Source: Acidobacteriota bacterium (GTDB lineage Bacteria > Acidobacteriota > Blastocatellia > Pyrinomonadales > Pyrinomonadaceae). From it: a DNA stretch of 64,000 bases. The position numbers were made by a program, and so were the translations under genes. Where the stretch lies: the NCBI GenBank assembly GCA_019239425.1, contig JAFAZX010000020.1:1-64000 (forward strand). The letters run 5' to 3'. Below are positions 1 to 11,093 of this stretch, piece by piece (position 1 is the first letter of the stretch; every line of letters starts with the position of its first letter). The notes under the pieces are model-generated. The model was not told where the DNA came from, did not search any database, and saw only the letters and a list, made by a program, of their open reading frames with translations.

Positions 1-1493
1 GTGTTGGCGAGCGTCAGGGTCTGCGCGCCGAGGTCTGCGAAGGGCGCGAGCCACTTGCGGAAGTACGGGCGCACGCCCTCGTTCCCCTGCATGTAGACGC
101 CCCGGATGCGCCCCGTCCCGTTGTCGAGGTTGTAGTAGGCCGAGAGCTTCTCATACTCCGGCTTCGTCGTAAGCCGACCCGTGGGCGTGGGCCGCGGCGC
201 TGGCTGCCCCTCGGCCGCGCCGGGCGGGGTCGGCTGCGGCGTGGCCGGCGGCGTCTCCAGCTTGCCGAAGTGCTGCTCGACGTACGCGCGCGAGCCGAAC
301 AGCCCCTGCTCCTCCCCGCTCCAGAGCGCGATGCGGATCGTGCGGCGCGGCTGTAGATTTAAAGCCTTCAGAATCCGAACAGCCTCCATCGCGACGGCCA
401 CGCCCGCGGCGTTGTCGGTCGCGCCCGTGCCGCCGTGCCAGGAATCCATGTGGCCGCCGAGCATGACGACCTCGTCCTTCAAGTCGGTGCCCGGAATCTC
501 CGCGACGGTGTTGTAGGCCGTCGGGTCGGAGTCGTCGAACTGCGCGTCGAGGTTGAACGAGAGTCGGACTCGCTGGCCCGCTTCGAGCATGCGCGCGAGG
601 CGGTTGTAGTGTTCGATGGCGAGGACGACCTGCGGCGCGAACTTCGGCGCGGTCTTCTCCCACGCGCGCACCTGCCGCGGCGCGTCGGGGGCGCGGTCGA
701 GGAGCGCGTTGAGCTGCTGCGGGTTGGCCGGGAGCGGCTGCGGCACGGTGGCCTGCTGCACGAAGATGTTGCCGCCGTCGCCGCGGCTCGGGTCGATGAC
801 GAGCGCGACGCCCTCGTCCTGGAAGAAGTTCCACTTCTGCGAGGCGAAGCGCATGGCCGCGCGCATCTCGGGCGGCCCGCCGCGGCGCGGGGCCTGGGTC
901 GCGGGGTCGGGCTGGTTGGCGAGGTTGAGCAAGTCCTTCTCGGTCTGCCGCGTGCCCTCGGGGTCGAAGTGCGCAGCGGGGTCGCGCACCGCGCCGTTGA
1001 GAACTATCTTGCCGCGCAGCTGGCCCTTGAACTTCTGCAGGCCCTGCTCGTCGGCCGCGTTGACGTAGACGACCTCGGCCGTGAGCGGCCCCTGCGTGGC
1101 GGGCGACCAGGCCTTCGGGTAGGCGTTGAGCGGGAACGCCTGCGGCTCGACCGCGTCGGCCTCGAAGCGCCTCAAGACCCAGCCGCGGCCGAAGGCGCCC
1201 CAGGGTTCGAGCTTGGCGTTCTGCAGGCCCCAGCCGGCGAGCGTGTCGCGCGTCCACTCGTTGGCGCGGCGCATGTTGGGCGAGCCGGTCAGGCGCGGGC
1301 CGATGACGTTCGTCAGGTGGTTGAGAATCTGCATCACCTGCGAGCGGTTGAGGCCCTCGTCGCGGATGCGCTGGGCGGGGTCGTTCGGGTCGGGCGTCGG
1401 CGTCGCTCTCGGCGTCTGCGCCCAGACGGTAAGGTTCGAGAAGAGCAGCAGCGCGCACAAAAGCGCCGCCGCGTTCCGGCGTCTCGTAATCAT
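1..1493 (-). CDS. Secreted M28-family zinc metallopeptidase (C-terminus beyond window)
   Basis: The reverse-strand reading frame opens at the ATG at 1493 and is still open at base 1. The first ~25 residues are a Sec signal peptide (basic start, Leu-rich core, VWAQ cleavage region). After a Thr/Pro-rich linker comes a peptidase-associated-like region, then the M28 core. That core has GGHMDSWHGGTGATDNAAG, which carries the His and Asp zinc ligands, followed by WSGEEQGLFGS, which carries the catalytic Glu and the next Glu ligand. M28 enzymes are di-zinc aminopeptidases or carboxypeptidases, and this one should act in the periplasm or outside the cell. The substrate cannot be told from sequence. 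A Pro/Thr-rich insert follows the EE motif. The remaining zinc ligands lie beyond the window edge. Confidence 0.9.
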   Translation of the reverse strand, partial: MITRRRNAAALLCALLLFSNLTVWAQTPRATPTPDPNDPAQRIRDEGLNRSQVMQILNHLTNVIGPRLTGSPNMRRANEWTRDTLAGWGLQNAKLEPWGAFGRGWVLRRFEADAVEPQAFPLNAYPKAWSPATQGPLTAEVVYVNAADEQGLQKFKGQLRGKIVLNGAVRDPAAHFDPEGTRQTEKDLLNLANQPDPATQAPRRGGPPEMRAAMRFASQKWNFFQDEGVALVIDPSRGDGGNIFVQQATVPQPLPANPQQLNALLDRAPDAPRQVRAWEKTAPKFAPQVVLAIEHYNRLARMLEAGQRVRLSFNLDAQFDDSDPTAYNTVAEIPGTDLKDEVVMLGGHMDSWHGGTGATDNAAGVAVAMEAVRILKALNLQPRRTIRIALWSGEEQGLFGSRAYVEQHFGKLETPPATPQPTPPGAAEGQPAPRPTPTGRLTTKPEYEKLSAYYNLDNGTGRIRGVYMQGNEGVRPYFRKWLAPFADLGAQTLTLAN

Positions 1494-1610
1494 CTTGATG
1501 GGCTCCCCTGCGAAAGTCTTACGTGCGGTCTCTTAACAGAGAGAGACGCGCGCGTCGAGACGAAGGTTACGGTGTGGGTAAAATTTAAAGTGGACGGCGG
1601 CAAAACACAA

Positions 1611-1644
1611 ACGGAGGGCGCGATCTCTGTATCGCGCCCTCCGT
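1611..1644 (-). terminator. Rho-independent terminator of topA
   Basis: A perfect 14-bp inverted repeat (1611-1624 and 1631-1644) with a 6-nt loop lies directly downstream of the topA stop on the reverse strand. It is followed there by a T-rich run (TTGTGTTTTG). It separates topA from the next reverse-strand gene, the M28 peptidase. Confidence 0.8.
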
Positions 1645-1650
1645 TAATCA

Positions 1651-1686
1651 GGTCAGAGCCACCGGCTGACGCGGGTGGTTCTGACC
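1651..1686. repeat. Imperfect palindrome at the topA 3' end
   Basis: Arms 1651-1663 and 1674-1686 are reverse complements over 13 bp with one G:T-type mismatch, separated by 10 nt. The element sits between the topA stop codon and the terminator. It may be a stem that protects the 3' end or a dispersed extragenic palindrome. No second copy was seen in this window. Confidence 0.5.
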
Positions 1687-1690
1687 GCTA

Positions 1691-4243
<2,553 letters not shown>

Positions 4244-4343
4244 CAACTCTTCCTCAGTTAAAAAAGGCGCGCCCGCAAACCTCGCAGAACCCGCGCGGGC
4301 GGGCCGGGAAAACATGCGCGACTCGGTTATTATCCTTTTTCTA

Positions 4344-4371
4344 ATATTCTCTATTTCGCAAAAGGATGCAA
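4344..4371 (-). promoter_or_regulatory. Candidate sigma-70-type promoter of topA
   Basis: Read on the reverse strand, TTGCAT (4366-4371) is followed after 16 nt by GAATAT (4344-4349), about 100 nt before the topA start. This is the only clearly AT-rich stretch in the topA leader (4244-4519). The call rests on resemblance only. Confidence 0.35.
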
Positions 4372-4519
4372 ACCCGGCACCGCTTTAGATGCACGAGGGC
4401 GGCCGCCGGCTCGCCCGGCCCGGGGCGAGTGTTTCCGTTGCTTTTCAACACTTTACGCCCGGACTTCAGGAACGCATCCTCTTCGAGTGCGCCCCCGAAG
4501 CCCTTACGCGCCGGGACTC

Positions 4520-4957
4520 TTAAGACTGCCCTTGCGGCCCCGAAGGCTCCGCCTGAGCTGCCTGCGGCGACTGACTCGCCCCGTCCGGAATGATCGACTC
4601 GCCGGTCTGTCCCGTCTGTCCGGAAGCAGCCGGCTGTCCCGTCGTGTCGGCCTGCGCGGGCTGCCCGCCCTGCGCGGCGCGGAGGGCGGCCAGTTCTGCT
4701 TCGAGCGCCTTGATGCGCTCCTCGTGGTCGTCCACGGCGACGGCCGTGGCGAGCGTCGCCTGCTGCTGCGCCTCCGCGGGCGAGACGGACGAGCCGGCCT
4801 GCGCCTGTAGCTGCTGGACGACGGTCGTGACGACGCCCGCGCCCTGCGCCACGTCGCCCGCCACCTGCCCGGCCTGGCCCGGCAGCACGCCCGACGCGAT
4901 CACCGCGCCCTTGTCCACAATCGGCACGACCTTCTTAAGCTTCGAGAAGAATCCCAT
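4520..4957 (-). CDS. Small Gln/Ala-rich protein with a short coiled coil, function unknown
   Basis: This is a 145-residue protein that I do not recognise as a named family. The start at 4957 (MGFFSKLKKVVPIVDKG) has AAGGAGGTT about 9 nt upstream. The ATG two codons earlier is too close to that site. The N-terminus is basic and amphipathic. Residues ~20-60 are Gly/Ala/Val/Gln-rich and contain repeated VAxGAG/VVTTVVQQLQAQ segments. An acidic coiled coil follows (DDHEERIKALEAELAALRA). The last ~45 residues are a low-complexity Gln/Thr/Ser/Pro tail. It has no signal peptide or clear membrane span. It is preceded by a strong ribosome site and stands alone between topA and the gamma-glutamyltransferase-like gene. 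Confidence 0.75.
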   Translation of the reverse strand: MGFFSKLKKVVPIVDKGAVIASGVLPGQAGQVAGDVAQGAGVVTTVVQQLQAQAGSSVSPAEAQQQATLATAVAVDDHEERIKALEAELAALRAAQGGQPAQADTTGQPAASGQTGQTGESIIPDGASQSPQAAQAEPSGPQGQS

Positions 4958-5160
4958 CTGCATGAACCTCCTTCGAGGGGTTGTATAAGACACAAGGGTT
5001 CGACTGCGGGGCCGACGCGGCCGAGACTTGCGCCGGCCTCAGGGGCTGGGCATCCGTTCGCGGTTAAAGCTTGAGACGGCTGTGTAAGGTAAGCCCGCGC
5101 GCCCTTGATGTCAACGCGCGGCGGCGAGCGGCGGAAGTGTTCGGCGAAGCTTCTGCGAAA

Positions 5161-5235
5161 TTAACCACAGAGACACAGAGGCACAGCTTGGAGAGATACT
5201 GTCTTCAAAGCTGTGCCTCTGTGTCCCTGTGGTTA
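5161..5235. repeat. CACAGAG-type intergenic hairpin (copy 1)
   Basis: Left arm 5161-5192 and right arm 5204-5235 are near-perfect reverse complements, reading TTAACCACAGAGACACAG and so on. Within each arm the unit repeats about every 8 nt (aaccacag/agacacag/aggcacag). The element lies just beyond the stop of the gamma-glutamyltransferase-like gene. The same family recurs at 9383 and 29090. Confidence 0.9.
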
Positions 5236-5250
5236 ACTCCTTCTTAGGGG

Positions 5251-7152
5251 CTACCAGGCGATGCCGTAGTCCTCGCCGTGGTTACTCGACCCGCCCCACA
5301 TCGTGCCGTGCCTCTGGTCGAGCATGATGGCGTTGATGGGGCCGGAGGTGCGCTCCTCGAACGTCTCCTCGTAGCCCATGCGGCGCAGCTCCGTCCGCAC
5401 CCACGGCGGCATCGCGTCGGCGAGCAGGATGCGGCCGGGCCGCGTCTCGTGCGCGCCGAAGGAGCTGCGCATCTGGAAGCTGTTGATGTTCGGCGCCTCG
5501 GTCGCCTCCTGCACGGTCATGCCGAACTCGACGACGTTGAGGAAGAACTGCAAGAGGTTCTGATCCTGGCTGTCGCCGCCCTGCACCGAGAAGCAGAGGT
5601 AGGGCTTGCCGTCCTTCAAAGCCAGCGTCGGCGTGAGCGTGACGCGCGGGAGCTTGCCCGGCTCGATGACGTTGAAGGGGCCTTCCGAAGGATCGGTCAC
5701 GAAGCTCTGCGCGCGCTGGCTCAGGCCGACGCCGGTTCTGCCGGCGATAACCGCCGGCACCCAACCGCCGCTCGGCGTCACCGACACGACCCAGCCTTCG
5801 GCGTCCGCGGCCTCGACCGAAGTCGTGCCCGCGTAGAAGGCCCGGTTGAAATCTTCGTCGGGAGAGAGCGAAGAGGTGGTGACGGCGTCCTGGTTGGGCC
5901 GCGGAGTCGTGCGCGGGTCTGGCGGGTTCGGGCTCCACTTGTCGAGCAGGTCTTTGAAGGGGTTGGGCCGCGCGCCCTGAAACGGATAAGGGTCGCCGGG
6001 CTTGACCGCGGGGTCGTTGCGCTGCTGGTTCAGCTTCGCCGCGCGCTGCTTCGCGTACTCCTTCGAGAGCAGCCCCTTGATGGGTTCCTCGGGCGGGAAG
6101 TAGGGGTCGCCGTAGTAGAAGTCCCGGTCGGCGAAGGCCATGCTCATCGCCTGGTAGACAGTGTTGATGTAGCGCGCGCTGTTGAAGCCCATCGCCTTGA
6201 GGTCGAAGTTCTCAAGGATGTTGAGGGCCTGAAGCATCGCCGGCCCCTGCGTCCAGTTCGTCAGCTTGTAGACCTCGACGCCTCTGTAATCGGTCTTGAC
6301 CGGCTCCTCGACGTGCACCTTCCAGTTGGCGAGGTCTTGCGCGGTGATGAGGCCGCCGTCCTCCTTCACGCCGCGCGCAAGCTCCTGCGCGATGTCGCCC
6401 TTATAGAAGCGGTCGTAGGCGGCGTAGATGGCCGCCTTCCGATCTTTCCCTGAAGCCAGAGCCTGCTGCTCGGCCTCGACCAGCTTGCGCAGCGTGGCGG
6501 CGAGGTCGGGCTGTTTGAAGACCTCGCCTGGCTCGGGCGCCTCGCGCCGCTGCCCCGCGTGCGGGAGCATCACGGCGGGCGAGTACTTCCACTTCTTGAT
6601 CTCGCCCTTGTTGCGCTCGATGGTGTTGGCGAGCTGCGCCTCGATGGGGAAGCCGTCGGCGAGCTGGATGGCGGGGTCGAGCACCTCCTTCAGGCTGAGC
6701 TTGCCGTACTCGGCGAGCATCGTCAGGATGCCGCCCGGCGTGCCCGGCGTGACGGCCGCGAGCGGGCCGTACTCGGGCGGGTAGCGCATCCCCTTCGACT
6801 TGTAGAACTCGGCGGTCGCGCCCGTCGGCGCGACGCCGAGTGCGTTGATGCCGACGACCTTGCCCGTGTGCGGGTTGTAGATGAGCGCCTGCGTCTCGCC
6901 GCCCCAGGAGAGCGTGTCCCAGAGCGTCGCGGTGGCGGCGATCATCGCGCACGCGGCGTCCACGGCGTTGCCGCCCTTCTGGAAGACCATCGCGCCGGCC
7001 GTCGCCCCCAAAGGCTTGCCCGTGATCGCCATCCAGTGGCGGCCGTGCAGCGGCGGCTTCTGCGTCCGCTGCGCCGCCGTATGAGTCGGCAGCGCCGTCG
7101 ACAAGAGCAGCGCCGACAAAAGAACCGCGAACAGTCTCTTCCTCAGACCCAT
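5251..7152 (-). CDS. Secreted gamma-glutamyltransferase-family Ntn hydrolase
   Basis: The protein has 633 residues and starts at 7152, where GGAGGGAGTG precedes the ATG. A Sec signal peptide (MGLRKRLFAVLLSALLLSTALPTHTAAQ) is followed by a typical large-subunit region (GGNAVDAACAM, TVTPGTPGG-like AAVTPGTPGGI). The small-subunit nucleophile region is AGTTSVEAADAEGWVVSVT. In characterised enzymes the second half begins with a Thr that both self-cleaves the proenzyme and attacks gamma-glutamyl bonds. Here the usual TTH reads TTS. The C-terminal half keeps the glycine-rich loops (SVQGGDSQDQ). It should act in the periplasm on glutathione-like or other gamma-glutamyl or acyl amides. It is divergent from the amidohydrolase at 7261, with a 108-bp shared promoter region. 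Confidence 0.88.
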   Translation of the reverse strand: MGLRKRLFAVLLSALLLSTALPTHTAAQRTQKPPLHGRHWMAITGKPLGATAGAMVFQKGGNAVDAACAMIAATATLWDTLSWGGETQALIYNPHTGKVVGINALGVAPTGATAEFYKSKGMRYPPEYGPLAAVTPGTPGGILTMLAEYGKLSLKEVLDPAIQLADGFPIEAQLANTIERNKGEIKKWKYSPAVMLPHAGQRREAPEPGEVFKQPDLAATLRKLVEAEQQALASGKDRKAAIYAAYDRFYKGDIAQELARGVKEDGGLITAQDLANWKVHVEEPVKTDYRGVEVYKLTNWTQGPAMLQALNILENFDLKAMGFNSARYINTVYQAMSMAFADRDFYYGDPYFPPEEPIKGLLSKEYAKQRAAKLNQQRNDPAVKPGDPYPFQGARPNPFKDLLDKWSPNPPDPRTTPRPNQDAVTTSSLSPDEDFNRAFYAGTTSVEAADAEGWVVSVTPSGGWVPAVIAGRTGVGLSQRAQSFVTDPSEGPFNVIEPGKLPRVTLTPTLALKDGKPYLCFSVQGGDSQDQNLLQFFLNVVEFGMTVQEATEAPNINSFQMRSSFGAHETRPGRILLADAMPPWVRTELRRMGYEETFEERTSGPINAIMLDQRHGTMWGGSSNHGEDYGIAW

Positions 7153-7260
7153 CACTCCCTCCGTTTTGAGCCCTTTAAGTTTGAGAACGCTTCCCCGACG
7201 GATGCTGCTATTATGGCGCGGCCAACCAAATTTAGAAACCGGCCGCAAAGGGGTTCTGCG

Positions 7261-8697
7261 ATGCGGAAGTTTGTGCTCGGCCTGTGCCTTTTGTCCCTGC
7301 TGGCGCCCGGCGCGGCGTCCACGCAGGAGCGACCCACACTCTCGCAGGAGACTTTGAGGTTCGTGAGCGTCGACGCCCCGACGGTCGCGCTCACACACGT
7401 GCGCGTGGTTGACGGGACGGGCGCGCCCGCGAGCACAGACCAGACGGTCGTCATCTCGATGGGCAAGATTCAGTCGGTGAGTCCTTCGTCAACGGCGAAG
7501 ATTCCCGAAGGCGCGAAGGTTTTAGATCTGGCGGGACGTAGTGTCATGCCCGGCCTCGTCCTGATGCACGAGCATCTGTTCTACCCGACGGGAAGGCTCT
7601 CGCTCTTCAACGAAATGGGCTGGAGCTTCCCGCGCCTCTACCTCGCCTGCGGCGTGACGACGATGCGCACGGCCGGCAGCGTCGAGCCTTACACCGACCT
7701 CAACCTCAAGAAGATGATCGACGCGGGGCGCATCCCCGGCCCGAAGGTTCACGTCACAGGCCCCTACCTCGACGGCAAGGGCGCCTTCGCCACGCAGTTC
7801 CACGTCCTCACCGGCCCGGAGGACGCGCGCCGCATGGTCAGACAGTGGGCCGACGAGGGCGTCACCTCCTTCAAAGCCTACATGTACATCGACCGCGCCG
7901 AGCTGGGCGCGGCGGTCGAAGAGGCGCACAAGCGCGGCATCAAGGTCACGGGCCACCTCTGCGCCGTCGGCTTCCGCGAGGCCGCCGCGCTCGGCATCGA
8001 CAACCTCGAACACGGCGCCCTCATCGACACGGAGTTCGTGCCCGGCAAGCAGCCGGACGTGTGCCCCGCGCAGGGAGACACGGTCTCGAACTTCACGAAG
8101 CTCGACCTCGACTCGGCTCCCTTCCAGGCGATGATCCGCGACCTCGTCGCGCGCAAGGTCGCCGTCACCTCGACGCTCGCGGTCTTCGAGGCGTTCCTGC
8201 CCGACCGCCCGCCGCTCCAACAGCGCGTGCTCGACGCGCTCACCGCGGACGCGCGCGCGCAGTACCTCGTCTCCCGCGCGCGCGCCGCCGAGCAGAAGAA
8301 CTCGCCGTGGGCCGTCGCGCTCAGGAAGGAGATGCAGTTCGAGCTGATGTTCGCGCGCGCGGGCGGGCGACTGATGGCGGGCACAGACCCGACCGGCAAC
8401 GGCGGCGCGCTCGCGGGCTTCGGCAGCCAGCGCGAAATCATCCTGTTAGTCGAGGCCGGCTTCACCCCTCTGGAAGCCATCCGCATCGCGACGCTCAACG
8501 CGGCCGAGTACCTCGGCGAGTCAGACCGCGTCGGCACCGTCGCGCCGGGCAAGCTCGCAGACCTCGTCGTCGTGCGCGGCGACCCCTCTGCGAACATCAA
8601 CGACGTCGAGCAGGTCGAGACCGTCTTCAAGGACGGCGTCGGCTACGACCCGGCGAAGCTCATCGAATCGGTGCGCGGCTCGGTCGGCTGGCGCTGA
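7261..8697 (+). CDS. Secreted amidohydrolase (imidazolonepropionase-like metal hydrolase)
   Basis: This 478-residue protein has a signal peptide (MRKFVLGLCLLSLLAPGAAS). The amidohydrolase fold follows: an N-terminal beta-sandwich (VALTHVRVVDGTG), the first metal site MHEHLF (an H-x-H variant, HEH), the bridging Lys region TSFKAYM, metal His in VTGHL and NLEHG, and the catalytic Asp in MAGTDPTGNGG. The C-terminal strand reads VAPGKLADLVVVRGDP. The family hydrolyses cyclic amides and peptides such as prolidase-type dipeptides, and the actual substrate here is unknown. The start is the ATG at 7261, with AAAGGGG upstream. It is divergent from the gamma-glutamyltransferase-like gene, which suggests shared control of extracellular peptide or amide breakdown. 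Confidence 0.9.
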   Translation: MRKFVLGLCLLSLLAPGAASTQERPTLSQETLRFVSVDAPTVALTHVRVVDGTGAPASTDQTVVISMGKIQSVSPSSTAKIPEGAKVLDLAGRSVMPGLVLMHEHLFYPTGRLSLFNEMGWSFPRLYLACGVTTMRTAGSVEPYTDLNLKKMIDAGRIPGPKVHVTGPYLDGKGAFATQFHVLTGPEDARRMVRQWADEGVTSFKAYMYIDRAELGAAVEEAHKRGIKVTGHLCAVGFREAAALGIDNLEHGALIDTEFVPGKQPDVCPAQGDTVSNFTKLDLDSAPFQAMIRDLVARKVAVTSTLAVFEAFLPDRPPLQQRVLDALTADARAQYLVSRARAAEQKNSPWAVALRKEMQFELMFARAGGRLMAGTDPTGNGGALAGFGSQREIILLVEAGFTPLEAIRIATLNAAEYLGESDRVGTVAPGKLADLVVVRGDPSANINDVEQVETVFKDGVGYDPAKLIESVRGSVGWR

Positions 8698-8779
8698 AGA
8701 AAAAGGCACGCGGCCCCGGCGCGGGCGTGTAGTCGGAATAAGTTTGAGGGAGGGCGTGAAAGCGAAAGGGGTGCGTGGG

Positions 8780-9346
8780 ATGTTAAGCAGAGCCTCCAGG
8801 GTCTTACCTTTTCTTCTGCTCCTCTGCACGGCCGCGCGGGCGCAGTCGTCAGACCCTTGCGCGAAGAGCCCGCCGTCCGACCCGGCCTACTACGCGGACA
8901 TGAAGGAGATACCCCGCGGGGCCGGATACCTGGCCGCCCTGTGGGAGAAGACGCAGCTCGACGACCCGGCCGTGCCCGTCGTGGTGCGCGGGCTCAAGAC
9001 CATCAGCAGCGCGAAGCAGCACGCCGTGAAGGTCGGCTGCGTGGAGCTTGAGAGCCGTTCGACCCGCGCGGTGAAGTCCGTGCAGTTGCGTTGGTCGGTC
9101 GTGAGACGTGAGGCCGACGGCGCCGTCCCCGAAGGCGCGCCGGTTCTGGCGAGAGGGACGCTGCCCCCCGTCGAGGTCAAACTCCAACCCGGCGCCAGGC
9201 AGTTGGTCGAGGTGCGGGGCGCACACTACGCGGACTTCCTGCGACCGCTCTTGAAGGCGAGCGGCGAGGTCGAAGGCAGCTACCTCTTCTACCTCGGCGT
9301 CGCGCGCGTCGAGTACGCGGACGGGACTGCCGAAGACCTACCTTGA
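8780..9346 (+). CDS. Secreted protein of unknown function
   Basis: The start at 8780 gives 188 residues beginning MLSRASRVLPFLLLLCTAARAQS, a clear Sec signal peptide. In-frame TTG (8744) and GTG (8756) starts are possible but only lengthen the basic N-terminus. The mature part has two Cys (DPCAKSP and VGCVELE) that could pair. It is predicted beta-rich with long alternating strands (SVQLRWSVVRREAD, QLVEVRGAHYADF), like a small immunoglobulin-type sandwich. It follows the amidohydrolase by ~80 nt in the same direction. No family is recognised. Confidence 0.75.
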   Translation: MLSRASRVLPFLLLLCTAARAQSSDPCAKSPPSDPAYYADMKEIPRGAGYLAALWEKTQLDDPAVPVVVRGLKTISSAKQHAVKVGCVELESRSTRAVKSVQLRWSVVRREADGAVPEGAPVLARGTLPPVEVKLQPGARQLVEVRGAHYADFLRPLLKASGEVEGSYLFYLGVARVEYADGTAEDLP

Positions 9347-9382
9347 GTCTTCCTTTTAATCAGGCTTTAACCGCAAGCTTTT

Positions 9383-9452
9383 TACCACAGAGACACAGAG
9401 ACACAGCTTGAAGTCTGTTGTCTTCAGGCTGTGTCTCTGTGTCTCTGTGGTG
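9383..9452. repeat. CACAGAG-type intergenic hairpin (copy 2)
   Basis: The arms (accacagagacacagagacacagc and its reverse complement) flank a short centre. The element fills the gap between two convergent genes, the secreted protein ending at 9346 and the ene-reductase ending at 9464. It is the same family as 5161 and 29090, with slightly different units. Confidence 0.9.
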
Positions 9453-9463
9453 AAATTTCGCTC

Positions 9464-10525
9464 TCAGTCCGCGGCGCGGCCGTACTGGACGGGCCACGGC
9501 GCTTGCGCACCCAACTGCTTCGCGGCGTGGAGCGGCCAGTAGGGGTCGCGCAGCTCTGCGCGCGCGAGGAAGACGACGTCGGCCTTGCCGGAACTGATTA
9601 TCTCCTCGGCCTGCTCCGGCTCCGTGATGAGGCCGACCGCGCCGGTGGCGACGCCCGCCTCCCCGCGTATCCTCTCGGCGAAGGGCACCTGATAGCCGGG
9701 CGCGACCGGGATGCGCGCGCCGGGGACGAGGCCGCCCGTCGAACAGTCGACCAAATCCACCCCACGCTCCTTGAGCCAGCGCGAGAACACGACGGACTGC
9801 TCCAAGTCCCAACCGCCTTCGACCCAGTCGGTCGCGGAGATGCGCGCGAAGAGCGGCAGTTCCGCGGGCCACACCGCGCGCACGGCCTCCGCGACTTGTA
9901 GAGGAAAGCGCGCGCGGTTCTCAAGGCCCCCGCCGAACTCGTCCTCGCGCCGGTTCGAGAGCGGCGACAAAAACTCGTGCAGCAGGTAGCCGTGCGCCAT
10001 GTGCAGCTCGACGACCTCGAAGCCCGCTTCCGAAGCGCGGCGCGCGGCGTCTACGAACTGCTTGACGACGGCCTCGATGTCGTCATTCGTCATCTCCCTC
10101 GGCGCGGGCCAGTCGCCGAAGGGCACGGCGCTCGGCGCAATCGTCTGCCACCCGCCCTCCCTTTCGCCCAGGGGCTTGCCGCCGCGCCAGGGCAGGTCGG
10201 TCGAAGCCTTCCGCCCGGCGTGCGCGAGCTGAATTGCCGCGCGCGCTCCCTGCGACTTGATGAACGAAGCGATGGGCGCGAACGCGCGCGCGTGCTCTTC
10301 CGACCAGAGGCCCGTGTCGCCGGGCGAGATGCGCCCCTCGGGCGAGACGCCCGTCGCCTCGACGCAGACGAGGCCGGCGCCCCCGACCGCGCGGCTGCCC
10401 AGGTGAACCATGTGCCAGTCGTTCGGGAGCCCGTCGCGGCTCGAATACTGGCACATCGGCGAGACGAAGACGCGGTTGCGGAACTCGACGCCGCGCAGGC
10501 TGTAGGCGGAGAAAAGGCTGCTCAT
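9464..10525 (-). CDS. Old Yellow Enzyme family NAD(P)H:flavin oxidoreductase (YqjM/XenA class)
   Basis: This 353-residue FMN enzyme reduces activated C=C bonds. Diagnostic segments are FVSPMCQYSSRDG (the Cys typical of the YqjM class), HLGSRAVGGAGLV, QLAHAGRKAS, ELHMAHGYLLHEFLSPLSN (the substrate-binding His pair in this family lies in this stretch), RREDEFGGGLENR, RISATDWVEGGW and the FMN-phosphate loop toward the C-terminus. The start at 10525 (MSSLFSAYSLRG) has AAGGGG about 8 nt upstream. A longer in-frame start would add 19 unrelated residues. YqjM-type domains also form the C-terminal half of fused 2-aminobenzoyl-CoA monooxygenase/reductases, so this gene is one of two candidates for that reductase role here. 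Confidence 0.92.
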   Translation of the reverse strand: MSSLFSAYSLRGVEFRNRVFVSPMCQYSSRDGLPNDWHMVHLGSRAVGGAGLVCVEATGVSPEGRISPGDTGLWSEEHARAFAPIASFIKSQGARAAIQLAHAGRKASTDLPWRGGKPLGEREGGWQTIAPSAVPFGDWPAPREMTNDDIEAVVKQFVDAARRASEAGFEVVELHMAHGYLLHEFLSPLSNRREDEFGGGLENRARFPLQVAEAVRAVWPAELPLFARISATDWVEGGWDLEQSVVFSRWLKERGVDLVDCSTGGLVPGARIPVAPGYQVPFAERIRGEAGVATGAVGLITEPEQAEEIISSGKADVVFLARAELRDPYWPLHAAKQLGAQAPWPVQYGRAAD

Positions 10526-10582
10526 CAATCTACCCCTTGTGTGTTTGATGTCGTGCTTCCATTCTACCCGGCACGTCTGCAC

Positions 10583-10969
10583 TCAACGAAACAGACCGAA
10601 CCACCCGTACGCGGCCAGCACCTCGCCCGCGAGGAAGGAGAGCAGGTTGGCGACGACGACGGCAAACATGTCGCGCCACGTCACGCCACCTTCCTCCCCT
10701 TTGAAAGTGAAGTAGAAGAGCGCGCACTCGGCGACGGGCGCGAAGGTCTCCGCGACGGCGAGGTACGCGGCCCGGGAATAGTCTTCGAAGAGCGGCGGCA
10801 GGACGAGCACGACGACCGGATAGGTGCAGGCCGTCAGCCACAGCCCCGCGAAGAGCCTCCGCTTCGGCGGATGATGTTTCGAGAGGAGCAGGACGAGGAC
10901 GGGCGTCTCGAACGCGACCGTAACGAGGTAGCCGAGCGGGAAGAACCGCCAGAGGTCTCCGGTGTCCAT
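10583..10969 (-). CDS. Small integral membrane protein, function unknown
   Basis: This 128-residue protein has about four hydrophobic segments: near residues 10-30 (FFPLGYLVTVAFETPVLVLL), 40-60, 70-88 and 100-125. KHHPPKRRLF forms a basic cytoplasmic loop. It is the last gene of a reverse-strand operon behind the 349-residue membrane protein. A heptamer hairpin separates the two and runs to within 7 nt of the ATG at 10969. No Shine-Dalgarno sequence is visible. No named family is recognised. Confidence 0.75.
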   Translation of the reverse strand: MDTGDLWRFFPLGYLVTVAFETPVLVLLLSKHHPPKRRLFAGLWLTACTYPVVVLVLPPLFEDYSRAAYLAVAETFAPVAECALFYFTFKGEEGGVTWRDMFAVVVANLLSFLAGEVLAAYGWFGLFR

Positions 10970-10976
10970 GAGTTAC

Positions 10977-11091
10977 AGTAGGCAGTAGGCAGATGGCAGT
11001 AGGCAGTTAAAAGCCACCTGCCGAAACTCCTGAATGAGCCTTCCAACGTTCGCAGCGCGGGGCGGCTGCCTACTGCCATCTGCCTACTACT
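10977..11091. repeat. GGCAGTA-heptamer hairpin (copy in membrane operon)
   Basis: The left arm is a tandem of 7-mers (aGTAGGCA, GTAGGCA, GATGGCA, GTAGGCA) from 10977. The right arm (ctgcctactgccatctgcctactact) ends at 11091. The ~55-nt centre is unique sequence. The element exactly fills the gap between two genes of one operon (stop at 11094, next start at 10969). Confidence 0.9.
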
Positions 11092-11093
11092 TT

